A stretch of 26,744 bases of DNA from positions 1 through 26,744 of the forward strand of contig CAXNAA020000131.1 of NCBI GenBank assembly GCA_964200075.2, written 5' to 3'. Below are positions 9,301 to 21,300 of this stretch, piece by piece (position 1 is the stretch's first letter; every line of letters begins with the position of its first letter). The notes beneath the pieces were generated by a model. The model was not told the DNA's origin. It saw only the letters and a list, made by a program, of their open reading frames with translations, and did no database searches. Source of the DNA: Sphacelaria rigidula. Lineage: Eukaryota > Phaeophyceae > Sphacelariales. A program made the translations under genes and the position numbers.

Positions 9301-12300
9301 CTTGAGCGAAAGTCGTAGGAAAAGAATGAACACCGTCACCGACATTTTTGCGCTGCGCGGTACGAATGACATGTAACGAGGGCAGCGAATCATCGGCATC
9401 ACACGGGCTGTACACAGTAACAGAACGAGCAGGCACGGTAGGAACCTTCACCCAGCGAGACAACAAATACCCCCAACAGTTGTGCTCTCCAGGGATATGT
9501 TCAATGGCATACCGATATTGACCGAGCACCCCTTTCCAATTTTCAAGCCGTTGTGCCATGGCCTTCGTCACCGATGTGACACACTCTTCAGGGTTAAAAA
9601 TGTACTTCCTTTGTCCAATAAGTAAAGCCCGTTATGGGGGATAGGCCGGACCTCGCCAACGGAGGTGCTCACGATATCATGGTTAGATTCGTTGAAAACA
9701 TATAGTTGTGGAGATGGCCACTGGAAAAATCAAAAATAAAATATTCGACCTACAACCGTAGAATCGTTGAGTCAAACATGGCCAAATTCTGACCAAATTC
9801 CGTCCAATCTGTACATTTCCGGCGGAATTTCGACGAGTTTGGCTTGTTTTGAAGTAATTGAAGGCTGCAATGTAAACGAGTGGTTTCGGACTAGGCGTAG
9901 CTATCGTATTCCAGCAATGAATCGGAGAAAAAGAGCCATTTACGCTTTTTTCGCGATTTTTCGCGGTTTTTCGGGTTTCCTGGATTCTTCTCTGCGTTCT
10001 GGTAGTGGCGCGAAATATGGTCATTTCTGGGCCGTGTGATCGTTTATCGGCCCGTTCGGGCACGCTGGCTGCTGCGCAAAAAGAAGAAAATAAAACGTAA
10101 TTCATCTGAAAAACCCGCAAGATTTCAAAAAACAAATATCGCCTACGGCATTGGACTCAGTTAAGGGTCCGTGTGATCATAAAGGACTTTGCTTATGGGA
10201 CAGAGGAAGTATTTAGGATTTCGATGATCGGTGAAAATGCGAACACCACCCCAAATCAAGTACTCTAGCCTTCGAAATGTATTAACTATAGCGAAACCTT
10301 CTTTTCCCACTGTCGCCCACCGCAACTGTGAACCCTTGAAGCTACCACTCAGAAAAGCCAACGCTTCGTGTGACATGTTTTTGAGCGAAATGCCACCACT
10401 AAACTCGCCGACAGGCACTTGCGTTAAAAACTACCCCAGTGGAAATCCGAAGTCTCTGGAAACATCAGAACAACGCATCCGAGGATGATACAGCGGCAGC
10501 GCTTGCGCCACCAAATCTTGCGCATCACACCATGCCCACACACGATCCTCCGTCCAAGCATCCTCCGGGATGATACGATCACGCGCCACCCGCTTGGTCC
10601 GACGCAAAGCCCCGACCATAAGTTGTTCCCAAAACACACGAAGTGGCGCACCTAATTTCGCCATGCGCGGAAGCGAAGCCCGCAACCCGTTCACCGACTG
10701 CAGTAACTGCATCAGCTCACTAGCGGTTTGAGGACGTTGCATATTGCTCAATCCTTGGATGCGGACGGAATCATGCGAAAAACTACCCTTGGAGTACACC
10801 TTACCACACCAAACCACTTCGCGGGCAAACAAGGTACACTTATGCGCAGCGACGAACAGACCAACACTTTCCAAACGGCCAATGTTATCGTCAAGGAAAG
10901 CTAACAATGCTTCTCCGGTTTCAGCAAAATAGAAAACGTCATCCACCCACACTTTACAGTTTAAACCTCGCAAAATGTCAGTCAGCACACCTTGGAAATA
11001 CGCCGTGGCGTTCAACATGCCCTGCGAGACACGAGTAGGCGTAAACAAACCGTCGGGCGTGACGATCTCGAATATCTCCTGAGCCTCCGGCGCCAGAGGC
11101 ATCTGCCAATACCCCTGTAGCAGGTCCACCTTGCCGAAGCATTGGGCTCCCAGCAACTCCCGCATGTCTTCTTGGCTTGGCATCACCCCTGGAGATTGTT
11201 CCACTTGCGCGTTCACCGCCTGATAGTCGCTGACCAAACGGAATGTGTCCCTCTCCGGCACCGCCATCGCCGGACCCGCCCACACAGCCTGGATGTTGCC
11301 AACTACTGAACCAAACGCTATCAAAGCTGCGATGCATGAAGCCGGCCACCCGGTCTTCACCGGATCGTAGCGTCGGGGCTTGGCTTTCACAGCCTTTGCA
11401 TGTGGCTTGAATTGCATCCTCATGGGCTCTACGCGCGCTGGCGGATCACCACATAGCGCGCGACGAAAGGTATCCACGCGACGAGCCAAGATATCACGCA
11501 GACGATAGGCGCCATCCGCGCTCAGGCCCTTCTGCCCGGCCTGCTGCACGCTATCCTCTAGCGCATGTTTTCTTGCACCTCTCTCCTCCGCAGAGTCCAT
11601 ATATATGTCGGGCCCCCATCGTCCAGATCCAGATCGCCACGCAGCAAGGTAGCTGGGGTTTTCCACGCCGGTTTGCACCGGCACAGCACGCGGGCGTAAC
11701 TTATCCAACGCCAGCGGGTACAAATCAATCCCGAGCTCCTTCATCGTCGCCATCCCAAACAGAACAACGTTGTCCCTGCCGGACATGACAGCAAAAGTGA
11801 TGGGATGCAACTCCACAGCCCTCCACGGCGTACGCACGCTAACAGCAATCGGCACCATTTTGTGTGTAACCGTCACGGGAGCACCCGTGGCGGTCTGTGC
11901 CATTTGCGCTCCATTTTCGAAGGGAATCTGCAGCTGAGCGCTGCCAAACTGCGAAGACATTTGTTCTGGCAACCCCACACCGATCGATGTGAGCACGGAC
12001 CCAGAATCCAGAATAACGCGGGCCATGAACGAATCTATGGAACCAGACAAGGAAAGGTCTGTGCGTAAACATTCTTCGGTGCGATCGACAGGTACCACGC
12101 CTGCCGAAGAACCCTGGTCGGTACCAAGAGTCACCTGATGCCAAGGGCTGCGCTCCAGTACTGGGCATCGGTAATTGAGGATCGGCGGTCCACCCAGACC
12201 ACGTCGCCGAATATGCAGACGGCGGTGTTACAGCCATCGCAGCAGTGGAAGATGCACCAGACACGGATCCTGCCTGGCCGAGGGGTTGCGAACTATTCGC

Positions 12301-15300
12301 TCCAGCACTCCCCACCGAAGTATTTGCATTTCTGTCCGCCCCGACACGGACGAACCATGAGATCCAGAGTCACCACCTGATGACGTAATGGAAAAAGGAG
12401 CAGCAGAGGAGTCATCATCCGCCGCCGATTACTTGCTACCGCGACCGCCGCGCCCACGTCCCTGGTTGGCACGACCCCGTCCACCGTGACGACCGCCTCG
12501 AGATCCTGATAAATGTCGCGCATTGCCCTGAGCAGCGCCTTGAGCGCGAGTCTTGGGGCAGTCCTTAATCAGGTGTCCGTTGTCGCCGCAGTTGTAACAC
12601 GCGCGAGTGGACGACGTTCGCGAAGGCGGCTGCTGTTTCTGCTGCTGTTGTTGTTTGCGGCGCGCACCACCTGCACTTGCCGCAGAATCGCGCCGGCTCT
12701 GCGCCTCAATGAACTTCCAAAGGTCGACGGCATCAGATATTTTGTTCAACACCATCGTCGGATTCTTTTCCCATCCGGCTACATGCGCTAGTACACTTCC
12801 GGAGGTGGAATCCCCGTCCACGAAAGCTGTGGAAACCGACTCGGACGGGCTTGGCAACCAGCTCCTGTCCTCCGCACGGTACATGGCTTGCACCATGAGG
12901 TTTCCAGCGTAAAACGTTTCCATCGATCAATTGACCACCATCGCTCTATCTTTGACGGATATTCCACAGCTTTGCGGCATAGTAAAAACTTTATGCCGGT
13001 CTGCTGCAGCCCGCGCGGTGTTATGTTTGCTACCGGTCGTGGTGTACCCGGCATGCTGCTTCATAGCATCTAGCGATTCGTCGGGGGTCATAGCACGACA
13101 GTCCTTGTACATGCCTTCGAAGCACCGATGAATGTATGTAGGGATGAGTTGAACTATGCTCACCCTAGCATGCCGTACAACTTCTTGAGCATTCGCGAGG
13201 TACAAATGCTCTATGTAGTCGAGATATTTGGCGTAGAAAATTCTTGATGCTTCCTCGATCCACACCTTGCCATACATTGGCGGGTCTAGCGGCTCACCTA
13301 AGACCAGCGGCGCTGTCGCCGCTTGAGCCATGTTGTCAAAAATTCGAACACTTCACGGAGAGACTCTTGCCTGACTTGTGCGTCCACCAGCCCACGAAGC
13401 GTTCTCCACTGCTGTGCGCTTCAAGTTGTCTCCCTCCGACCGCGGGCCAAACTGGCTTCCAGCTGCGGCCCCTCTCCTCAGCCAAACTCCTCCAACAGAG
13501 TGCCGAAAAGAATACATAGATAATCTAGCCTGTGCCAGACGATCTGGTCAAGAGAACTTTCAACGAGGGACTCCTCCAGTATCACTGGCCTCGTGCTCCA
13601 CAAGTCCTTTCTTCTCACTTGTTACTATCACGGAGTGATCCTCAACAGATCACATCACGAGCCAGACAGCAAAGAGCCACACAGAAGGGGGCCATCAATC
13701 CAGGATTCCCTATCCCCTGCCACTGCTCCAATCATGCATGCGATTACACTGAAACCTACGGCTTGGTATCATTTCGGCTACAGGATGCAGATATATGTCA
13801 ACGATATGTTTTCAGTGAAATTCGCAGGTTCAGACCCCAGGGTTCACTCCTGTAGTGAAACTGGTATACCAACGGCCCGTTTGGTCGGATTTCGTTCGTT
13901 CGAATCCCAAAACACATATGTATATATGTTATTCAGTTTCCGTCGTCGGAAGAGTGAGGACGCGAGCAGCCACATACAAGTCCGATGAAAGCCAACGGAG
14001 TGCTAATTTAGTACTGGACAATTAAGTGCAACAAAAGGCAATGCCAGAGGAGGGACGGCTTATCTTCTCGAGGCTTTACGGACTCAAAAAAGGGAGTCGA
14101 GGCGTTGAAAGTATCAAAAACATACAGATACGGGAAAACACCATAGAGTGGTTCTACGGCGTGAGTGCACATTCTCCCCCGGGGCTCTTCACCTCAGGAG
14201 CCTCTGAATGACAAGCATCTGGGCCTTAGTGTACAGCCCCAGAAAATGTTTGGGCTACAGAGTGCACGCACCCCCACCCTAGAATCGCTCCATAGTGTGT
14301 GTAGGGCTGCGTGTTGGTCAGCTTAATCAATACAACATACGCCGAAGATTATTATAGCCAAGATGCTAATATCTACGAGTGTGGGCAGCTCACTACGACG
14401 CACTTACAGTAGGATGAAGAGTGATCGCCGGGGGAGGGCGTCTCCAGCGTCTCCCCGAGATGGCGGCTAGGGTCACCTGCATGCCGTAAGACTGCACCAG
14501 ACGATGCTCACTCTCTTCGGTAGATTTGGGCATGAAGTTGGGCATACTTGTTGTGATCCAGGGGTGCCTGCGACCTCGTTGTTTCAAGTTCTTTGGGATG
14601 GCACACCTGCTGGTCTAGGGTCACGAGATCCAACATGTACAGGTAAGACGGGTCTCGTCGGGCTCTCGCGCTCCCCGTCCTTGTCGGAACGGTCTTCGCC
14701 GCGAAACAGATCTCTATCGTTTGTGCATGTTGTGACAGCAATCTCTGATATTGACATGTAAAGGTTGGCTTCGATATGAGCAGTGAACTGGTGTCGATAC
14801 TTATTGGTACGGTGCAGCGTCCAAACGAGCGCCGCGAGGGCATGAGCCCGCCGAAGCGCCTCCCTCCCTGCCTGGTGGAGATCAGCCAAAGGTGTCGCTC
14901 GAGGCAAAAAAGGAGAAACTGCGCGGCTTGTTGTCTCTTTGAACTCGAGGTCACTACTTTGATAGTATAGGGGCAACATTCTTCGTGTACGAAGTTCAAT
15001 TTCCATTATGTCGAACGACCTCTGCTGGTGAGCGCCCTTTCAGTGCTGGAGACGCTGTTCGTGCCCGAGGTTAACTGCTTGGAGGACGCTGCTGCCGCTG
15101 TCAACAGCAACATCTTTCGCGCCACACCACAGTTCAACGACGACACTAACATATCATTTGTGAAAATCATGGTGAAAGGTCACAATATACCCTTATTCAA
15201 TGGGAACTGACGATAGCATGGGCATCAATATCTTGGCTCATTCAGAATACACGAAATTCAACTACAATCCGAGGCTTCAGCAAGAGGTGTGTCGGGTAAC

Positions 15301-18300
15301 CTGCAAGTATCTCTCTCCATTTATTCGGAGAATCTGACTCACCTGTGGCACTTGCAAGTACTTTCTTGAATCCCCAGTCGCCTTTAGCGGTGGTTTGTGA
15401 ATTAATAAGGCGGTATATCGGAGGCAATCAGTACAACAAGGGCGAAGTACGTATACTACGGTACCGTATATCCAGCATTGTACAGTACAACAATATACTG
15501 TTCTTTCATCACGCCATTTCGACTAGCAACGTTTTTCGCAGACGGTGTAGTTTATTCCATTACAATTGGTGCTGTCTGAGACTGCGGTCACACATGGGGC
15601 CTTTCTTCCTTTTCTTGTTATCTCGTCTAACTCCTCCCCTCCCTCGGGACGAGTCCCGTGGTCTCAAGGGATCAAGCCACCTCTCCCCCGATACCCGTCT
15701 TTTATTTTGGTGTCGCGGACTGGATCATGGCTACAGCACTCCCGCACCGCGTCCACAGTCGTCGAATAAATAAACTCAGTCAGCCCAATATACTTTTTCC
15801 CGGTAGTGACGTCCTTACGCTTTCAAAGACGGAAACCAGGTAGGTCTAATGAAAAAAGAATCAAACTAGGCGCATCTGGCGGCGCTCGAACCCGTGTTTT
15901 CCTGCCCTAGTAGCGTCAGTGGTATCAGAGCAATGCTACGGTAGGGGTGCACTTTTTGCGCTAAATCTTGTCTGGTTCAGGGGCTCCTAAAGATTCTAAA
16001 TGCACAAGAATATGGGTCAGGTCACGCCCGTTTGCAAATCCATTCGGTACATCCCTAGCACATTGGATCAGTAACCCTGGCTTACTCTCAGATATTTCAT
16101 AAGTCGTGTTTGGCACGAGATAAAGGGCTCCTGAAAATTCTGACCTCAGAAAATATTTGTGCACCCCTACCGTAGCATCCCTCATCACTTGACGACCGGG
16201 GCGCGGCGGCATTCGTGTTGTGATGGTTATTCCGTGACGTGATCGTGTATCGACATCGACCCATATCCAGTGGTCCCGACACGTAGCCGTAGCAAGCACC
16301 GTTGGGAAACAGTACTGACACTACCGCGAGTAGAGTCACATATCTCAGCACGATCGTTCCGATGACACTTTTTCGGTGCGTGGCATGGTCGAATGGTCCG
16401 ACTGTTACCAGTAGGGTGGAGAGAACACGTGGATTGGTGTGGAGAGACCGTGGGTTCGATTTCCAATGCGTCGGGGGTTTTCTTGAAGTATTTGATTTCA
16501 CCTTCGAAATCATGAGTACGTGAGTAAACGAATAGTAATTAACTGAGTTTGTTTGACGAAAGTTGACGCGGCGCGGGGGTGCTGACCCAATCCGCGAGAC
16601 GGAAATGCACGGCGTGTACCGGGGGGGGGAGGGGCGTACTCATTTGTTACTTGTCTTAGCCGTTTGACCATTGACCACGCATACATTTTGAGACGGAGCG
16701 TATACCGGGGAGATATGGGTTAATCCCTTGAGACCAAGGACTCGTCCCGAGGAAGGGAAGGGGATTAAAGTGCGACATATGAAAAAATAATAAATAAATA
16801 ATTCAACGTAAGAACCTGGATCGCAATATTTACACCCACCTCAGGAAACAGTCCAAACGTTTCTCAGCTGCTACATTTTATTGAGAGTTTTTACGTATTT
16901 CTTCGTACGTCGTGGATTGAATTATTCATGTGATCAGAAGTTTTAGTGCAGGTCATATCGCTTTTTCCATCAGAGTATAATCTTCCTACGGATATATTCT
17001 GTCCCCGAACACAAATCATGACTATCTGAAACATACGTTCAATCTGGAGATTGGATGCGGACAAGCGAACGGTCGTCGATTGTTTGTCGTGGGCACTACG
17101 TTCCGATCCTGACACAGGCCTCACTCCCCCTGTTGAATGCCGCTAGCGCGCAGAACATTTCCACGTGGATAATCTCGGCACGTGATTCTTTATGTGTACT
17201 TTACCCTAGCCTTCGAATACCCCGCGGCAACTGTGTCGAAGCCATGCATCCGATGACGTTTGCGACATTCTTTCAGGTTTCTTTTAGCCCACGATGCGTA
17301 CAGTGCAGCTAGCTAGCATCGGAGCAGGAGTAGTCAGCACCAGATATGCTGCCGACACGTCTGACAACAATTATTCGTTGAGTTCTATACCGGTAAATGT
17401 AAACAACACTACAGAGCGTGAGCCGCAGTCCGTACCCTGTCAAACGAATCTCATTCTGTCGGGCGAAACCTTAATGGTATTCTTCTCTCGTCATCTTATT
17501 GAAGATATACTCGGGAAGACACACGATTAGATGCCGAGCGTTCCCTGAGAGGATTTGTTTTGTAATTTTAATAGGTAGTGCACCGCCGAATCCGTAGCGA
17601 GCTAGATATTAATCGGCGGCGCTGAAATCAACCAGTCCATCATTTGCACGATTCCTGGCGAATCCGGGTATTCCGGACGTAAACTGGCAACCGTTGATCT
17701 GGATTTCTTGCATCGTGCCGGCAAACCCTGTCCCAGGTGCTCAAATTAGAGTCCGTTGCGGGAGGGGGTAACAAGGACTCAAATGCGGCCGCAGCTGCAG
17801 CTGCGGTAGCGGCGGCGGAAGGAGGGAGGGGGAGCGGCGGCGGTTCAAATTTGAGCATGAACCAGACGTTGGAGGGGCACGAAGGCTCAGTGGTAAGATG
17901 CGTCAGCCACATGTACATGTGCGGCGCAACTCGGTTCTCGTCGGTACCGGGGAGAACAACCTTTTTTAACGGGCGGCACAGACAACATGACAGGGGGTGT
18001 TGAGCTTGCATTTTAGTCTCGCCTACTTGCTGCCGACTAGTTGTTGGTCTTCCGTGGTTGAATTATGAAGACGACGGCTCCAGCAGGCTGAGCCAGCGCT
18101 AGCAGCACACCACATGTCTCAGCAGGGTCGGAGAAGCGGCACAGAGAAGAAAAAAGCTTGAAGGTAACCCGGTGTGCCTGGCCAACCGACGCCAAGCCTC
18201 ACCTTTGGAGGCAAGGGAGCAGGGAGGAGAAGGATGAGTGACAGCGGGCGTGTGTGATCGTGCAAGCCGTTATTGGTTGGTTGCTGCTCTGCCTCTGTCT

Positions 18301-21300
18301 CTCCGTCCCTCCGTCTCTGTCTTTCTGTCTGTCTGTCCCTGTCTTCGTCTGTGTCCCTGTCATTCTTGCGCCCCGCAGTCGCGAACGACTACGAATGCAA
18401 ATGAGGACCCTGAAGGCACCGTCAATCTAATGAGACGCAGTATAATAAATGAATATCATACATGGTATATGTACTCCAGGCACCATCAGAGTTTGTTTGT
18501 TTCCGAAAATCAGAGTACGGCTATTTCATGCCATCATGACATTTCCCCCAGCGAATAAAAGGACAAATTTATCGGGTTTTTTTTCTTTTCTGAAAAATCA
18601 TAATAGGTGTGCGTGACCTGGAATGCTACATACTCGAAGCTCACGACGTGCGACGAGCACGGCCTGATCATCGTGTGGATGTTGCATAAGGGGCTGTGGT
18701 TCGAGGAGATGATCAACAACCGGAACAAATCTGCCGTGAGGGATATGAAGGTCAGCTGTGTAAACCATTGCAGTGTTCCCAACACCCATGCGTCAAGCGT
18801 GTGTCGTATTCCACGACTACTGCGGCAGTGCAGTATAGCCCCCCGATGGCCTGGGTTCAAGGAAGACCTGGGGGTCTCTGGAACCAGCTCACCGGTCCTT
18901 CCTTGAGTCGGCATAAATGATCGAATAGACGAAGCTGCTGTGGGAAAATTTAGCATGACGACCAAGGCCGTCACGGAGAGTTGGAAGCGACATTCCGTCC
19001 GTATTCTTCGTGCATCAATGTCCACGGCGACGAAAAACCTCGTATACCTACCGGGGAGAGATGGGTTTATCCCGTGAGACCACGGACTCGTCACGAGGTA
19101 GGGAAGGGGTTCAAAGTGCGATGAATTAAAAAAATAACACATGAGCAATAAATGAAAAAACCTCGTGACCTCATCTTTTTCAGAGATTTAACTTTCCTGC
19201 ATGTCATAGTTTTCCTTCGGGTTGTGGGCAACATGCAGCGTATTCTATGAACCGAATTTCCAGCTAACCTGCGCAAGCGTTACCTGTCCGAGCGCGGCCA
19301 TTTTTGTCGCGTGCCTGCCGGTGTGCGTGCGTCAACATTACTATCCATCGCAGTGGACCAGCAATGGGCAGAAAATCTGCATCATCTACGCGGACGGGGC
19401 AGTTATCGTGGGTTCAGTGGATGGCAACCGTCTGTGGGGCAAGGAGTTGGACATGGGTCTCCTTAAAGTCGAGTGGGCTCCAGATGGCCGAAGGTTCGCA
19501 ACTCGTGCTCGCTCGCGGTCTTGCATTCTTGCGCAAGCTCCATCACATCATGTGGATATATATCTACCTTGGATATGGACGTCCATTTGCGATACCAATC
19601 TGGGCCATCAGATCTATCTGGGATAGCCATATGAGATTTGGACATGCATCTGGAGCATGAACATCCATCTGTCGGATATGAACGTTCCAAAATGACATGC
19701 CGCAAGCATACCGTTTCCAACATGGATGCCCATATCCCACATGAACATTATAGATGGACGACACTTTTTACGATAGCCCCCCGCAGAAATCAGCCAAAAC
19801 GTGTCACGAAAAAAATGGCCATACAGCTCCTGATGTTGGGTTCAGGCTGCATTAAGCGCCTCATATGGGCGACATTGGCTAGAACGAACCCAAGCGTGAG
19901 AATTCCCCGCTGCTCGCTGTGCTCGGCTTTTCCCATTTCGATTTAAGTAAAGATTTTGCCATCCCAAACCATGCCTTTTTGGGGGGGGGGGGCTATCGTA
20001 GAAAGTTTCGGACATTGATATCCCAGCTAGACGTCTCAGGTGGATATGATATGCAGATTAGTATTCCAGATCGGTGTGATATCCCACATGAAGGTTGCAC
20101 AATAATGCGAGGCTCCCTACCCGCCGCTGTTTGTCGTGAGAACTATACACTAGAACGTTGCTCAGAAACTTTATTTTTATCAGTTGTCGGCCAATCCGCT
20201 CGTTGCCTCGCACGTGCGTTTCTCTCACCTGGAGCTGTGCTGTCGCGTCATCAATGCTCTGTCCCTCCTTCGACAGTCGCGGAGCATAGCTGACACGCGA
20301 TGATTCTTTGTCATGCGCGAACGGAACTGGTGGTATTTTCTGCCAGCGATATTTTCTGCTGCCGAGCATGTAAACACCCCAAAGGCAACATTTTGTTTTT
20401 CTTGGCTTTTTTATTTGCACTACAGATCTTTCCTTCTTGGTGTATGATTTCATGTTGTGCGGCATTTCTTCCGTCAATACACCATGGCATGTCGTACCAC
20501 GTGCGCCCTCCTCAGTACAACGTAGACTAACGACGTTATATTTGAAACGCCGCTCTACTTCTACTCTGGATTTCTCCTCAGACACTAGAAATGGGTGGTT
20601 TGTAACACCGCTGCACGCCTAGACAAGACTGCGGATGTTGTCTTCCGAGTATTTAGAAGCGATACGTCAAAACAATGTCACCGGGATACTAGCTTGCCAC
20701 TGTAATGCGAGTTGGACCATACGCATCCTCCCTTCAACAAACCACGCTTTTGGGGGGGGTCACAACTTTTTGTGGTACAGGATATTGTTTGTAACGACGA
20801 CCGGCGAAGTGCTCATCTACGACGCGCAGGGCAAGCGCGTGAGAGCCATGACTTTACCCGAAGGCTCAGAGGTCACATCAGGATTGGGGTCGAAAACAAC
20901 ACCTTCTGCTGGGTCGGACGGCAAAAACGATGATGACGATGACGAAGATAGTGAGACTAAAGGAAGTGGGTAAACCGCTCACCAATGAGCCTGGGGTGGG
21001 GGGGAAGGATGCAAAAAATGATTGACGACGCAGATGGTGCATTCAAGCCAGATTCACTCGTCGCAGAGTGCGCCACGACGGAGGAGCAATATCTGATCCG
21101 TACCCTTAATTCAACGCTGCGTCTTCTCAGCGCGAGAGAATGCATCAAGAGGCATGCTGCTTACAAGTAATACATACACCACATTACCTGGAGGACGATG
21201 GTTCCCTATATAAATATATAAATAAATATATATATATATATATAATCGCTCATCGTCGGCCTGCTGTTCACGTATCGTTCGTATGTGTAAAGGACAGTAC

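Larger units (their letters stand above)
7539..13782 (-). mobile_element. Ty3/Gypsy chromovirus-like LTR retrotransposon, antisense to IFT121, degenerate
   Basis: The element is bounded by two 259 bp direct LTRs (7539-7797 and 13524-13782). It is flanked by GGAT on both sides (7535-7538 and 13783-13786), which fits a target-site duplication. On the minus strand the order is LTR, leader, gag with a CCHC zinc knuckle, protease, reverse transcriptase, RNase H, integrase, chromodomain-like tail, LTR. That domain order is Ty3/Gypsy. It is inactive: in-frame stops in gag (12927-12929) and pol (10431-10433), several frameshifts, an altered integrase site and a 605 bp transposon inserted in RNase H. 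LTRs differ at about 13 of 259 positions by eye. No convincing tRNA primer site follows the 5' LTR (next bases TTATCTATGT). A run of ten N at 9191-9200 is an assembly gap. Confidence 0.92.
6374..17736 (+). other. IFT121 intron 1 (11,363 bp)
   Basis: Donor gtgagc at 6374, acceptor cag at 17734-17736. It is about ten times longer than the other introns. A 6.24 kb retrotransposon explains just over half. The rest includes a 246 bp inverted-repeat element, two repeat D copies, repeat C, a relative of the inverted-repeat element, and long anonymous stretches. No alternative IFT121 exon was recognised inside. Confidence 0.85.
17893..18606. other. IFT121 intron 2
   Basis: 714 bp, gtaaga to aatag. 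Contains a truncated repeat B at about 18150-18205 and a C/T-rich CTGT microsatellite at 18292-18361. No gene recognised. Confidence 0.75.

Noticed and set aside
13885-13915. B-box-like GTTCGAATCCC as a tRNA gene
   Set aside because: No A box, acceptor stem or anticodon arm at proper spacing.
15868-15955. tRNA gene on either strand (GGGTTCGAGC and a D-arm-like TAGCGTCAGTGG)
   Set aside because: The two signals are on opposite strands and no cloverleaf could be drawn.
18534-19148. 204-codon minus-strand frame
   Set aside because: It is antisense to IFT121 exon 3 and repeat D and has no motif.
20058-20585. 175-codon minus-strand frame in intron 4
   Set aside because: No recognisable domain or start context; likely chance.
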